Source: Cryptomeria japonica (Eukaryota > Streptophyta > Pinopsida > Cupressales > Cupressaceae). Taken from it: DNA of 64,000 nt. The notes beneath the pieces were generated by a model that was not told where the DNA came from, searched no databases, and saw nothing but the letters and a program-made list of their open reading frames with translations. The position numbers and the translations under genes were made by a program. Positions 22,752 through 36,210 of this stretch are shown one piece after another; the first letter of the stretch is position 1, and each line of letters opens with the position of its first letter. Location: the NCBI RefSeq assembly GCF_030272615.1, contig NC_081406.1, positions 397,889,939 through 397,953,938 on the forward strand, written 5' to 3'.

Positions 22752-25327
22752 TTAGAGGTCAATTAAACCAAGGAGGAAAATAAGTTCTTCGCGATGCAGT
22801 GCTACCCCTAAGGCTGCGACAGGTACCATGTTCTCATCGCCTTCTCTTGGTTGATTGTTGCTCAGATGACTTGCTCTTGGGCTGCAATACCCAAGGCTAC
22901 CGACATATGCTGGCACCCTTTCCATATAACTTGTAGGCCTAGAAAATGCCACAGATGGGGAAGTTTGTGGACAATTTGAAGCTGCTAGAAATTTCGAGAT
23001 GATTGTGTTGATCAAATCTTGCATTATGGGATGCTAGTCAGGCAAGGGAGTGGATGGAATATTTAACATCCTCTTTCTTGCCATAATTATTCTCTTCTCT
23101 TTGATGTTCCTTTCCTCTGCCTTGTGTTCCTTCATTGCCTTCTCTAGGTTCTGTCTTTTCTCCCTTTCCTTCTTTCTCTATCTCTTTAAACCTTTCCTTT
23201 TCCTTACACGGTATCTCCCTTTCTTTTCTCTCTTGATCCTTCTTTTTCTTTGCAAATGTGCGTGTTATCTTATTTTCTTTGGTCCAATCTTTCTTTCTTT
23301 GATCTCCTCCACTTCTTTCCTACTCACTTCTCGTGCCATTACCAATTCCATGTACTCATCAGATGCCAACAACTGTGAATCGCGACTCAAGTGGATTCCA
23401 TTATCAACCCCCTTCCCTTGTTTCTTGTTGACAATGTGAATAGGCATCTTTAAGAATATTGACAATCTTGTTTCTTGTTGAGAGGCGGGCGTCTCACTGA
23501 CTTGTGATAGTAAGCTTTCCTCTTCCTCATTACCAACTTATGTTGTATCTTGTGTCAAATTTGCATCAGCTTGGCTATATAATATGCCACAATCAACATA
23601 GTAATGCACCACATCCGCCATGATAGTTGTGGGTGGTGAAGGGAAAGTTAAAGTTCCCTCTTCTTCTTGCCCATGCAAGTCAACTCCTAGATCCATTTCC
23701 CCTTTGACCACCCATGTCGGTGGTATTCACTTAGATGGAAGAGAAAGACTATCCTCCATACTCTCACTCACACTTTCACCAATGTTGTTGGTTGGTTGAT
23801 CATAGTTCACTTGTGCATTGAAATCAAATTGATGGATTTTAGCAATGTATTATGCAATAGCTTTAGTTGAAACATCAACACCCGATAGGCTAAGCATGTT
23901 TTGCACTGTTGAAACATCCTCGCCATTGTTAATACCGAATGTGTTGTTGGGTTGTATGTACTCCATGAGGGCATCCAGATTGAGAGGCCATATCCATGTC
24001 CTTTTGAATCCTGCTACAATATTAGAAATAGTCAATGCCTTCATCAAAGATTTGTAGCCTATTTCTACCAATTTTGCCCTCCTGATCTCTACATTTGGAA
24101 ACCTTGCCAACCATAGTGCTCTTTCTAATTTGAAGTAGGTCTTGAATGGAGAGAAGACACTCACATCCAGTGGTTATAGTTTGTGAGAGGTGTGAGTCGA
24201 TAATGTGAGCAAGTCTATACCTAACATCCTTGCCTCTTGGATGGTTGTCATTGCAACATGACTCTCATGGCCATCGAATGTCAACAAGTGCCTATGGTGG
24301 GTGATACACCCCCTGGAACAGATCATGCAAAGTGGTGCAACCAATTAAGGAATAGTTCCTTGGTCATCCACACGTGTTTCTATGCTGCCATGCAAGCACC
24401 TAGTTCACATTTTGGAGATGTAATTTTATAAGTGCTTCTTGCCTTTGAACAAGGAGAATCCTGTAATGCTTTGCCCAAAAGAATTCATGCAATAAAGAAT
24501 GGTAATCCATTCATGGGTCTTTGGAATTATGTAAGACACATTCTAGCTTCCTCTCCTAGCAAGCACCCTCATAGCCCCATTCCTACCTGCTATAACACCA
24601 GTTTTATCACAGTTCCATATCTGAGCAGGACCATATAGATTTGCTACAAAGGCTTTTGATAATGTGTTAAATAGAAAGCAAATACAATTACTAGTCTCAG
24701 ACTTAGTGCCCTATCTTTGTCAAGGCCTTCAATTATCCATGAGGTGAGTTCTGGATGTCGAGCCTTAAAACCAGACCACCGTGACTTCCTAGGAATGCCA
24801 TCCTTGAAAGGGGTGGGTCTCCCCTCACATATATGAGCCATAACTGCCTTCAAGTTGACGATCTCCACGCCATGACCAATTGTCACCATCTCTTGGCACC
24901 ACTCAACAATCTGTTCTTCCTCTTCACTAGTGAGGATGGTTGGGGGACCTTTCTTGGACGTGGTTGTGAGATCACCCAACCATTTCATTAGTGTCGCAGT
25001 TGGGATACCCCATTTCTTTGATGCAGACCTTATAGACATGTCATTTTCCTCTTCATCATGGAGTGCACCTTCCATGGCAGCTGCCTACCACATCTTTTGT
25101 GGCATTGTAACTTTTGTTGCAATTGAAGGTCTACTAACACCCACTGTGGGTGGGATAGGCTGTGGATAGTGATCCTCCACTAAAGAGGGTATAGGGTCTG
25201 GTTCAGTCACATCAGGAGGTGGGGTTTGTGGCTCAACAAGGATATTGACACCACTTTTATGTGATGGCCACCTTGTTGATGCTCTTTTCTTTCCACCATG
25301 GGTGCTTATCATATCTACCTTCCTCAT
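22752..25327 (-). pseudogene. Pogo/Tigger-like DDE transposase pseudogene
   Basis: Reading the minus strand from 25327, a Pro-rich N-terminal segment is followed by a helix-turn-helix region (MEGALHDEEENDMSIRSASK; KWGIPTATLMKWL) and a second CENP-B/Tc5-type helical region (EEEEQIVEWCQEMVTIGHG; ...WSGFKARHPELTSW). The DDE_1 catalytic core comes next. All three acidic positions are visible: WNCDKTG (about 24600-24618), FDGHESHV (about 24256-24279) and PLDVSVFSPFK (about 24150-24170). A Lys/Glu-rich C-terminal tail probably runs to about 22752. Inactivating changes are a TAG at about 25082 (probably from CAG), a frameshift near 24660, and a TAA at about 24175 replacing Gln in the HKLQPLD context. 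The transposon ends were not found. Confidence 0.8.
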
Positions 25328-25499
25328 CTGCAGACAACAAGAACATGTATGTTAGTTGTGGAAGCATGCCAAATTTACATATCAATATGTATTGTATGGT
25401 ATACATATGAAACAAATGTTTAAATTTATATGTAACCTGAAAAGTGAAATACAGTACAACATGGGTAACATTGAGATGGAATTGACTAACCAAGTGATG

Positions 25500-26460
25500 T
25501 TCTAGACCAATGCCTACTAATCAATATTAATATTGATGCTTGTTATGGAATTGTTGTGCATTTTAAGACTGGATGAGAAGATAGTGTAAGATGGCAGTAA
25601 TGCTTGAACATGAGAAGTATGGTTCCCTATACAAAATGCTACAAAATGCAATCTTGTATGGACATTTATGCCTGAAACTATTTTTTTAGTAGTTGATTGG
25701 ACACTTATATAGTAGGGATTTAGAATAGTGACAACAGTTAAAACATGACACTTACTCTGGTAAGGATTCATGGTCGAAACCTTTTGGGTCAACTAGATGT
25801 GGTGGTGTAGTTGGAATTGGTTCCTTCCAAATAATTTGTTGACTGTATAGTCGACCAGGCATATTAGAAGACAACCTAGTTTGTCCACAATGAGGTTGAA
25901 TGTATACTTTGGTAAAAATCGATGATGGGATTTGTTCATTAACTACTCTTTGAAGCCTTTCTTGCCATGACATATTTCAAAGCTTTGATGATCTTCTAGA
26001 CCATAGTTTTCTAAGAAAATTATATTCAAATGGTTGGTTTGTCATGATTCTGGATTGACCTTGAATAATTTTGAATAGAAACAAGATCTGGTTGGAAATA
26101 GATGATCATCACAGGGGTATGGATAAACAAAGAGTTGGTGAACAATACAAGCATGCTTGGCAATCCATTGTTTCTATGCTCGAATGCATTGAAATGGGAT
26201 GTGAACTGACCATTCTATGGGGGAATTGTTGAATGGGACAAGGGGTAAGATTCGCAGAGATATGTTAGGATTTCATCATCTGCATCATTTGGAGAGAGGG
26301 TTGCAAGAAGACTCTGACTTGTTAGTGTATAACGAGCCTTCAAATGGTTTTCCCTATCGTGTTCATAACTTTGAAAAAGCCAATAGTGTTGATCTCTGTT
26401 TAACACATCCATGCTTAGTCGTGCCCATGTATGTTGTCTCGAATTTATCATTGTGACTTG
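25500..26460 (-). other. Possible second ORF region of the pogo-like element
   Basis: Two short minus-strand frames (26451-26215 with NSRQHTWARLSMDVLNRD, and 25973-25752 ending DPKGFDHESLPE) lie just upstream of the transposase. They have non-random amino-acid use but no recognisable domain. They could be exons or remnants of an accessory protein. This is weakly supported. Confidence 0.25.
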
Positions 26461-26519
26461 TCCATAGTCATTGGCATCATGGTTTAGATTACAAATATAT
26501 CACGTGACCTGGAAGTTGA

Positions 26520-27742
<1,223 letters not shown>

Positions 27743-27822
<80 letters not shown>
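27743..27822. repeat. (TA)n microsatellite
   Basis: About 80 bp of pure TA separate the degenerate repeat from the LTR-like block. Confidence 0.95.
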
Positions 27823-27826
<4 letters not shown>

Positions 27827-29235
27827 GTCACATAAATCTATCAATTTTAATTAAATGAATATTTCATATTTATTTGATTAAAAATCCACTAGCCATCAGT
27901 TAATTAAATTAATATTTAATTAATTCATCTTCAAACATTATCCTATTAATTAAATAAATTATTCAATTTATTTTAAATGAATTCATTCAACCAAATTCAC
28001 ACTCAATTAAATGAATAAATACTATTTATTCAATTTAATCCTCTTTCCTATTTTAAATAAATTAAATAAAACGTTTATTTAAATCATTATTCCCCCCCAC
28101 TTGCATTTTCCTACAAATGCAAGTTGCAACCACAAGTTGAAATAAATTAATTTTATTTTAATTAAAATCCTATTCTCCCTCACCCACCAAATTCACTTGC
28201 ACTCTTAAACCCCCTTCTAGATTCTTCTAACCCCTTCCTAATTAGCCTAATCCATCCCCTAATTATTGTCACATTTCTAAGCAACTCGGAGTCGCTTCTC
28301 AAAGACTTCAAAGTCTTTGAAAAGCATTAAATGCTTGGTGTGTTCAGCAAGCTAACCTCTAAAGTCTTCCAAACCATTAATGACTCTTACATGACCATTT
28401 ATGGTTAACCCCTAACTCAACCGTCATGTGACTCATGTGTCTCCTCAAGCATTTATTGTTTTGACCATGGTTATCCATTTAACCCTTGCACAAGAGTTTA
28501 TCCATTGGATAAAGGCTTTATTCTTTGAATAAATAATTTATTCACTCAACCCAACCTTGACCTTGACTCCCAAGTTAACCTTCAGGTCATATCAAGCATT
28601 TAATGCTTATTCCCTCTCCTCTCAACCTATCTCATATTGACACTTGTCATCCTGGGATTGGGTTGAAAGTCCTCACGTGGATTGAATATCATTCAATCCT
28701 GACCCTTGTTGAGATTACTCAATCTCAACCATCCATTGCTCCATTTTTCCTATAAATAGAGCCCATTTCTTCATGCTCCGGATCCTGAAAACTTGTATGC
28801 ATCTAATCTATAGGCATTTCTAGAGAGCATTTAGCATCATATTCACTCTTTTGGTTTAAAATCAATTAGTTAACTGGATAAATCTCTTATTTCAACTTTT
28901 ATTCACACTTGCATAACATAAGTCATAATCATCTACAATCTTGAATCTTCATAAGCATCCATAGTGCAAAAAACTGCTGAGAGCTACACTAATTTGGAAT
29001 TTGGAGAGGAGAGGAACAAAGTAGAAGGAGCTAAGAGCATGGTAGAAAGCATTTGGAGATGCCTTGTTGTATTCACTTCCATAGTTAAATATCTTATCAT
29101 GTTTTTAGTGTCTCTTTTGATATGCCCGCTTAGATTAGTTTTTGGTTGATTAACACTAACGATTTCTTGTATTTTTGTGTGTTATACGACCACAGACTTT
29201 TATATATCAAATCTTTGCCCCATTTCGTAGAGCAT
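27823..29235 (+). repeat. LTR-like block (solo or truncated LTR)
   Basis: The first ~300 bp consist of TTAATTAAATAA-type blocks, as in the U3 of the LTR at 20-21 kb. A canonical TATA box (CCTATAAATAGAGCCC, about 28750) and an R/U5-like region follow. No PBS follows and no partner copy was found. Exact ends are hidden in the flanking (TA)n tracts, so the coordinates are approximate. Confidence 0.5.
28750..28765 (+). promoter_or_regulatory. TATA box in LTR-like block
   Basis: TATAAATA within CCTATAAATAGAGCCC is a canonical plant TATA context, about 930 bp into the block. It is the probable promoter of the element, not of a cellular gene. Confidence 0.5.
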
Positions 29236-29238
29236 ATA

Positions 29239-29330
<92 letters not shown>

Positions 29331-29350
29331 TGTATGTATGTATGTATGTA

Positions 29351-29387
<37 letters not shown>

Positions 29388-29443
29388 GTATGTGTATGTA
29401 TATATCTATATACGTATATGTATATATCTATATAAATATATGA

Positions 29444-29507
<64 letters not shown>

Positions 29508-29549
29508 ATATATATGTATATATGTGTGTATATATGTATGTATGTATAT

Positions 29550-29582
<33 letters not shown>

Positions 29583-29621
29583 CATATGTATATGTATATG
29601 TATATGTATGTATGTATAAAC
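29236..29621. repeat. Compound (TA)n/(TATG)n/(TGTA)n microsatellite
   Basis: (TA)n to about 29302, then TATG units to about 29350, TGTATG units, and alternating TATATG/TATACA to 29621. Long Tyr/Ile/Val/Met frames are artefacts. Confidence 0.95.
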
Positions 29622-29757
29622 GTTGAAACTCAAACCCTTCAACAAGGACTTTGAAACCCTTCAACAAAGAATTTGAACATACATATAAGTGTATTTTCAA
29701 GTATATAAGGCCAAATCAAACAGACATTGAAACAATCATCAAAGTGTGTTTTGCACG
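29622..29757 (-). repeat. Inverted copy of 27609-27742
   Basis: Read on the minus strand it repeats GCAAAACACACTTTGATGAT, TTGTTTCAATGTCTGTTTGA, TTTGGCCTTATATACTTGAA and the GAAGGGTTT end, as at about 27614-27742. A short direct copy (AAAGTCCTTGCTGAAGGGTT) also follows at about 29851-29882. Confidence 0.85.
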
Positions 29758-29923
29758 CATGCGCGCACACACACACACATGTGTATATATATATATAGAT
29801 ATGTACGTATATACATATACATACACATACACATAAACACACACACATTCAAAGTCCTTGCTGAAGGGTTTAAGTTTCAACGTATATATATACATATATA
29901 TACACACACACACACACATATAC
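29758..29923. repeat. CA/TA compound microsatellite, target of copia insertion
   Basis: Alternating (CA)n and TATATG/TACATA tracts lie directly left of the copia LTR. The same kind of tract resumes right of the other LTR at 45641, so the element appears to sit in this microsatellite. Confidence 0.8.
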
Positions 29924-30294
29924 TATGAGAGTTGAGAAATACAACCTCACGGGAGCCTAAAGATCTTCTGCAAGCTGAATAATCTGTTACAAGGAGAAGC
30001 AAGGAAGCAAATAATTTGAAAGACAAAAAACACAGAAAAAATACTCAAAAGATGAGAGCTCAATATTCACCAAAATATGTAATGTCATAATCCTTACAAT
30101 ACAAAAGAAAGAACTCAACCTTTAATAGGTCAAGAAACCCTAAAAAGGAAAACCTAGGCTTGCACATAATAATTAATAAAAGAATTAATTATTATGCACC
30201 TAAAGTTAGTTTAAGTGTAAAAGAGATAAAAGGAACTTAAATAATTAAATAAATATTGTTTAATTAATCAAGCAAATACCCGAATACTCTAACA
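29924..30294 (-). repeat. Copia-type element, 3' LTR
   Basis: It shares GTTACAAGGAGAAGCAAGGA, TAGGTCAAGAAACCCTAAAA and AATACTCTAACA... words with 45281-45640. Right end TCTAACA; the left end is mutated (TATGAG where the partner has TGTTGG). Confidence 0.85.
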
Positions 30295-30304
30295 CCCCCC
30301 TTAA
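30295..30304 (-). other. Polypurine tract of the copia-type element
   Basis: TTAAGGGGGG on the minus strand directly abuts the TGTTAGAG start of the 3' LTR. Confidence 0.75.
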
Positions 30305-31944
30305 GCTAGACTTAGGGAGAAGCTAAAACCTAGAACAACTATTGAAAGCAAGAAAGATGGGTCCCGGCAACAAGGCCTGATCAGGTACCCAAATACAACC
30401 AAATCTCTATGAATCAGAGAAATATAGAAAACCACATGAAGACAAAACTCTACTCCAAACAGAGATGGAAAAAGCAAGAAGAAGGACCGAAAAACCCTCC
30501 AAACAAGAATGTTCCAAAAGATAGGAACAAGAGAAGATCAGAAGAATCACTGAAGCATGAAGAACCTGCAAACACTGTCGAAGAATAACTGTTGATCTGA
30601 AGAACCTCCACTGAAATAGAACATGACCAGGTAGAGAAGACTGTAATCTCTATGAGTGCCCTCAAATGACACTACTCGAATCAGAAGGCAAACAAAGGCA
30701 AACAACTGAACTCGAAGATATAGATGGCATGAGAAACCAAAGCCTAAAGAGCTGATCAATTGAACCATGGAAGCATTAGAACCAGCAGGACAAACCTCCC
30801 CATAATGCTGAAAAGATAGAGGGACAAGTACACTGAAAAAACGACCAACAAAAACCAGGAACATCGAAGGCGCAGAGAAAGTACATAGTGTCGTGGAAGG
30901 AACACTCACTTGACACACAACATGAGGAGAATGTCGTGGAAGGAACACTCACTGGACAAAGGTAGATGGCAAATAAGACAAACATCAATCCCCTCATGGC
31001 ACTTTATAAGTAGTGCATGTACAACAAGGCACAAGATGTGCAAGATCCCAAGTAAACAATGCATGATGGCACTTTATCTCAGTGCATTTGCATAAAAGAA
31101 GCTACAATGATAATAAGACTGGAAATAAAAAAGAAGAGCCAAAACCGAGACATCCTACTCAGAGAAGAGATCCCAAGACCTGAAACAACCAAGATATCCA
31201 CAAAGTGCTGAAAAGCAAAAAACTGAAGAAAAAATCCTGGAGCAGAATCTGGAAAGAAAACTCATATGGCTGGAAAGTACACAAGACAAGCTTTCCAACA
31301 ATATAAAGTTTTTGAAAAACGGAGTTCAGATTGATGCTCAAGTGATGTCTCCCAGAGTGCAAAAATGAACCTCTGGCTTTAACAGAAAAAAACACTATCA
31401 AAAAAGAAAAATCAAAAGTTCAAACCTCCAGATCTGGATAGAGCTTGGAAAGTTCTTTTCGACGATATAAGATTTGTTGAAAAATGCCTCTGTATGACCA
31501 AGTTACGGCCAAAATTAAAAAAACAAAACTTTTAGGGCATAAAAAGGTTATAAGATGAAAATTTTCTGACGTATTTGTAGGTACAACCGTACGGATTTAT
31601 GTGCCTCGAAAAATGTGTCAATAAAAAAATCATGCCCCAGATACCCCTATCACCGAAAATAGGCAAATTATATATCAAAACTCATGGAATCGGCCTTTTA
31701 AATCCAACTATGAGGTTCTTTTGGCACCAAAATGTACCAAAAATCAGTTGCCGCCAGAAATGAAAAAAAAAACAACTGCACAAACCCCTGAATATACAGA
31801 TCTGAAAAACAAGTCCCAAAATCACCCAGTAGCTCATGAGTAAAAAATGGTCAATTTTTATATGACCATAGGGGTTTTTGGGCCTTCTGAGCATGATGGT
31901 GAGGTCCGTTTAGGCCTAAAGTGCTTAGAAAAAAGGCATTTTCC
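30305..31944 (-). other. Interior of the copia-type element, no pol
   Basis: Short minus-strand frames (for example about 30948-30547, Phe/Ser/Cys-rich) carry no retroviral motif. There is an imperfect internal repeat: ATCTGGA(T/A)AG...GACGATATAAG near 31430-31480 resembles ...TTTCCAACAATATAAAG near 31290. A direct duplication of CGTGGAAGGAACACTCACT(T/G)G lies at about 30892 and 30933. Confidence 0.5.
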
Positions 31945-31949
31945 TAGGT
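31945..31949. other. Target-site duplication TAGGT, left
   Basis: TAGGT immediately precedes the TGTTGG end of the left gypsy LTR. Its partner is at 45181-45185. Confidence 0.95.
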
Positions 31950-34212
31950 TGTTGGTAAACAGATTTGTCCTTCTTAAATACCTTTTAAAAATAACTCCCA
32001 AATACCCAAATTGAAAGACAAAATAAGAACCAATAGTTGAGTCACTTGCAATGGTGAATGCAAGTGCTCTCTGAATTCTGATTTGAAGGTACAACTCCCT
32101 TCGTTGGATAAAAATGTATATTTTCTGAATATGCTTTTAACGAGAAAGCAATAAAGGAAAACTAACATCTACCCATAACCATGAAAGTAGATGCAAATAA
32201 CATATTTATAATGAAGTGAATGAAGATAAGTAAAACACAATTTAATTATCCACACCCATGAACATACCCTTTCCAATAGATCCAAATGCTCTGGATATTG
32301 ATCGAGTCTCTCTCATGCCTCAAAGGACAAGGGGGATCAAAATATCCAGATAAAGAGTTAACAGCAGATTTCTTTCCAAATACAAATTATTTTTGAAATC
32401 AAAGTTTCATAATCAAATGCATATACATAGTTTGATGTAACAGAAAAGACAATGAAAGGAAATTACAAGAGAGACAAAGTTCATTGTAATCAAAAGAAAA
32501 TATTGACAAATCCCCAGATCAACAAAATCTTCTTTATTCTATCAATGCCAAAAATGTGAGCTTACAGACTCAACACTTCTGAAAAACAAAACTGTGCAGT
32601 CCAGAAAACAATGCTGCCCCTTCTTTTTTACAGCAGAAAGAGAAAGAAAAGAAAAGAACCTTCACTCCTTTCTTTCATTACATATATATATCCTTTGAGA
32701 ATTTCAGTTATCAATAACTAATTCTTGAAAAGATTATTAATTAATCTTTTCCTTTATCTTCTATCTTCTTCCTGACAACTCTTCTTTTTCTTTTTGCTTT
32801 AAATATTTTATCCTCCATTCCTTTCTGAAAAATATTTGAAGAAAACACATCTAATTATGTGTTGAAAAGTGGACATTTCTTTTATATCTTCAGGGCAAAT
32901 TTATTATCTGGATCTCCATTTCAAAACAAAGTCTCCACCGTGAGCTTCTCGTAATAATATTTTTCTCATAAATTTGCATAGACTCGTACTCAGAGATTAA
33001 TAACTTTTGAACGCAATAATAATTTTCCAATTGCTCTAGTGAGAATTTATAAAACTAGGTTTTCTAAAACATATCAAAAATTCAGCCTGATCCAACAGTG
33101 CAATTAAAATGTATGCCCCCCCACACCGAGACTGATTTTTCTATCTCAGAAAATCCATGGTTACAGGTTGCATTGAAAACTAAAAACAATATACATGCCA
33201 AAACTTGCACATGGATCACGACTTTGAGCTGCCATTTGAAGGAATGAGCTCTATTTTATGACAAATCTCTCTTTAAAATAGAGGAGGATTGTAACTCTTT
33301 AGATTTTTTGTAATACCGTGAGCTGCTGAAACAATTCTTTGAAAATATTATCAACTGCTATCCTTTATTATCAACATATGAATTAATAATTAAATTCATC
33401 TTTCAAGAAGTTGAATCTTCCTTTGTAAAATGAAGGTTGGACTTTGTATGTGTTAGTGTGGCTATCTCAAAAGTCATCTAAACACTTTTACTCTCAGCTT
33501 GATGATCATTTTTAAAAACATCCACACTCTGAACCTGCGAACCTTGAACCTTGAACCTTGAACCTTGAACCTTGAACCTTGAACCTGCGAGGTTAAAGCA
33601 AATGGTTCAGAAACACAAACTGCACCCACAGTATAATTCATTGATTTTTTTTCCCTTTTCATTTTCATGCGCGTTGAACCTTGAACCTGAACCAAAGAAG
33701 GTTCAATAGTTCAAGTTCAATGACCAAAAATTACAACCCAAAATTTGAACTTTGAACTTTTTGAACCTGCGTGCTTGAACCAAAAAGGTTCAATAGTTCA
33801 AGTTCAATGAACAAAAATTACAAATCCCGCTCCAGTTGAATTCGAATTTTGAACTTGAACCCGAACTTTGAACTTTGAAAAGGTTCAAAGTTCAAGTTCA
33901 ATGACAATTGTTCTTTTCGGCTGCCATAGAAAAACTTGCATAACTTTTTACTAAGGGCTCCATTTTTTATGAAATTTTAACTGTAAAATAAATGGGTCTA
34001 GTGGAGCATAACCCAGAAATTATTTTTGCATAGGAGATATAAGACTTGAGATTTAATTGTTTGGGTATATGGGTAAGCCAAAAATAAAACAATTAAAATC
34101 TTCCAGCCGACATAGAGTTTGGCCATAAAAACTTCAGCATTAAAATAATAACAATAACTGATTTTTAGTTGATTATGAGGCTTTAGGCACGAGCAAAAAT
34201 ATAGGGGTAACA
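31950..34212 (-). repeat. Gypsy element 3' LTR with empty site for the DNA transposon
   Basis: This is the intact 2263-bp LTR. At 32161-32180 it reads ACTAACATCTACCCATAACC, which is the uninterrupted target of the transposon in the sister LTR. A (GAACCTT)n array of about six units lies at 33535-33585. The partner LTR has about two to three units at 44517-44550. Confidence 0.93.
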
Positions 34213-34440
34213 TTGGCTTTGATTAGGGACCAGGACTGTAAAGGACTAGGAGAATCCAGAATGTCTCTGGGAGAGAAGAAGAATAGTGCCTAGCCATTGG
34301 GCAACAAAGTCAAGAAAAACAAAGCACGGGGAGATTTTTGCAGAGGGCGAAGAGGCAACAAGGCAAAACTATCAAGCCAAAACCCACACTAAACCAAGGC
34401 TAAAAACTAAGACAAGCCACACCTAGATCAAACCAAAAAT
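34213..34440 (-). other. Short region between gypsy 3' ORF and 3' LTR
   Basis: This should contain the PPT. The bases next to the LTR on the minus strand (AATCAAAGCCAA) are only weakly purine-rich, so a PPT is not assigned. Part of the region may be rearranged. Confidence 0.4.
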
Positions 34441-35058
34441 CTATTTACAAAAGATCGGGCAAACAACCCATGCCTCCAAGAATGCAACTGGCTGCTCATG
34501 TAAAGCTGGTTGTGAGAAGTACCTACCGGTGCGAAAAAGTGGCTGATATGTGAGTAGAATCATTCCCAATAAATAAGTTGCAACCATTGTAAAGAAGGAT
34601 CCAATAACAACACATTGTAAAAACTTCCTCAAAAACATATCAGGTCCAAAGAGGCACTCTGCATCATAGACTTTTGGTTGCAACATGCCAACACCATCTC
34701 GAGTGAGTTGATTCATACTAGAAATACCACAGTCTTCCATACGAATGTTAGAAAAATAAGTCATGCCTTTGATGAGACAACCTTCTTCAAAACTGCAAGA
34801 ATGATCTACGAGAAAGTCTTTATCTAAATCTGAATTTTTACTCTCTGGACATTCATTTTTCAAGAATTCATTATAAACATTAGCTTCAAAACAAAATGAT
34901 TCTAGCATGGGATGACTATCAAATAGCTCATCTTCACAATCAAATTTAAATATCCCTAATTCAGATCGCCTGTGTGATATCATAACAGAGGTGAATGAGT
35001 TTCCCTTGGTTTGTATTTCAATATTTTCAAAATTCTTCAATGTTTTGGGCTGCAACAA
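34441..35058 (-). CDS. Gypsy element 3' ORF, 205 aa, one membrane segment
   Basis: An uninterrupted frame on the element's sense strand starts ATG at 35058, 27 bp after the end of the gag ORF. The N-terminal part is acidic and unrecognised (FKFDCEDELFDSHPM; NECPESKNSDLDKDFLVDHS). Near residues 155-175 is a strongly hydrophobic stretch (VVIGSFFTMVATYLLGMILL), probably a membrane helix. The tail reads FRTGRYFSQPALHEQPVAF. I do not recognise the family. Its position just before the 3' LTR recalls the additional 3' ORFs (sometimes called env-like) of some plant gypsy elements, but no evidence for that role is visible. The stop that separates it from gag and the missing pol suggest it was brought next to gag by a large deletion. 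Confidence 0.55.
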   Translation of the reverse strand: MLQPKTLKNFENIEIQTKGNSFTSVMISHRRSELGIFKFDCEDELFDSHPMLESFCFEANVYNEFLKNECPESKNSDLDKDFLVDHSCSFEEGCLIKGMTYFSNIRMEDCGISSMNQLTRDGVGMLQPKVYDAECLFGPDMFLRKFLQCVVIGSFFTMVATYLLGMILLTYQPLFRTGRYFSQPALHEQPVAFLEAWVVCPIFCK

Positions 35059-35085
35059 TTCCTTAATATCTTACATGCAATCAAA

Positions 35086-36210
35086 CTAAAAAGACTCATA
35101 CCTTGTCTGCATATCAATATGAGAGATACCCCCTACTTTTTTACCATAAGGTGTCTTTTGTTTATGTTGATCTGTTATGCTTCCCTTATCAAAATCATTA
35201 GCTGAAATTGCATTAAAAGTATCAAATAAAAAAGATTCAAATTCTGAAAAAGAGACATTTTCCAGCAAACTTCCATCTAATTGTTCATCATCAAATCCTT
35301 GCTCCATAGAAGAAGCACCTGAGCAAGTCATTGAAATTTCTGATTGTGCAGTTTGATCACCCTCATCTTTAAATGAATTATCATTTTCAACATACAAATG
35401 ACAAATCCCTGCAATGCTAGGAGAGCTATTTTCAATCACAGGAGGTTCTTGGAAATGTCCATCATTAAAGACTGTTAAATTTTGAGAATAAGAGATAGGT
35501 AGTGTTGATTTTGCTGCTTTCATAACAAGTTTCTTTTGTAGAATCTCTTTCTTTGGATAAAAATTCTGATTATAAAGACAAATTTCAGATTGTGGCTCCC
35601 TCACAACACATTCGTCCATGCATTTCATTCCACTTAACAACATATCATCATCTACCTCAATAGCCTCTTTTTGTACATCTTTCAAATTTTGTATTTTCTT
35701 ACGCTTCAACTGAAATTTAATTTCGGTTTGCAATGCAGCAATAAAAACACATAGCTTATTACTTTTAGTTGGTTGGCAAGCTTGAGGAATTTTACCAACA
35801 CATCTATTAAATCTATCAATACAACCTCTCATAGATTCATCATTTTTCATCTGAATTTGAAAAAAAATCAACGGTAACTTATAAGTATCAACCACAGGCT
35901 GAAATCTTCCAAGGAATTTTACCTTTAAGTCATCCCAACTAGTAATGCATCCATCTTGCAAATTTTGAAACCATTCAACAACATTTCCAACAAGGCTGTC
36001 AACAAACAGTCTCACAAAGATATTCTCTTCTTGCACTCCAAGAATCCCACAGGTAACCATGACTGCTTTAATGTGATCATCAGGATCTTGATTCTTATCT
36101 CCAACAAACTTTGGAAAGCATTCCCTTGATCCTTTAGGAAGGGCTGAATATTGGGGCAAAGCAAATGGACCAAAATGAGTCCCCCATGGCTGAGTTGCAA
36201 CCAAAGCCAT
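35086..36210 (-). CDS. gag: Gypsy Gag protein (retrotransposon gag domain)
   Basis: The uninterrupted frame could start at 36267 (393 aa), but I prefer the ATG at 36210 (MALVATQPWG, ~374 aa), which begins the conserved-looking part. Residues ~20-190 form the retrotransposon gag capsid domain (PF03732 type): FPKFVGDKNQDPDDHIKAVM, RLFVDSLVGNVVEWFQNL, SWDDLKVKFLGRFQPVVDTY, then SMRGCIDRFNRC and a basic LKRKKIQNLKDV segment. A CCHC zinc knuckle is not visible, and the C-terminal half is acidic and unrelated to protease. Gag packages element RNA into virus-like particles in the cytoplasm. An open gag without pol fits a non-autonomous partner of a complete Tat/Ogre-like element. It lies ~110 bp downstream of the PBS. 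Confidence 0.8.
   Translation of the reverse strand: MALVATQPWGTHFGPFALPQYSALPKGSRECFPKFVGDKNQDPDDHIKAVMVTCGILGVQEENIFVRLFVDSLVGNVVEWFQNLQDGCITSWDDLKVKFLGRFQPVVDTYKLPLIFFQIQMKNDESMRGCIDRFNRCVGKIPQACQPTKSNKLCVFIAALQTEIKFQLKRKKIQNLKDVQKEAIEVDDDMLLSGMKCMDECVVREPQSEICLYNQNFYPKKEILQKKLVMKAAKSTLPISYSQNLTVFNDGHFQEPPVIENSSPSIAGICHLYVENDNSFKDEGDQTAQSEISMTCSGASSMEQGFDDEQLDGSLLENVSFSEFESFLFDTFNAISANDFDKGSITDQHKQKTPYGKKVGGISHIDMQTRYESF

Noticed and set aside
29146-29700. Tyr/Ile/Val/Met/His-rich open frames up to 157 codons
   Set aside because: Direct translations of TATG/TATA/TGTA microsatellites in overlapping frames.
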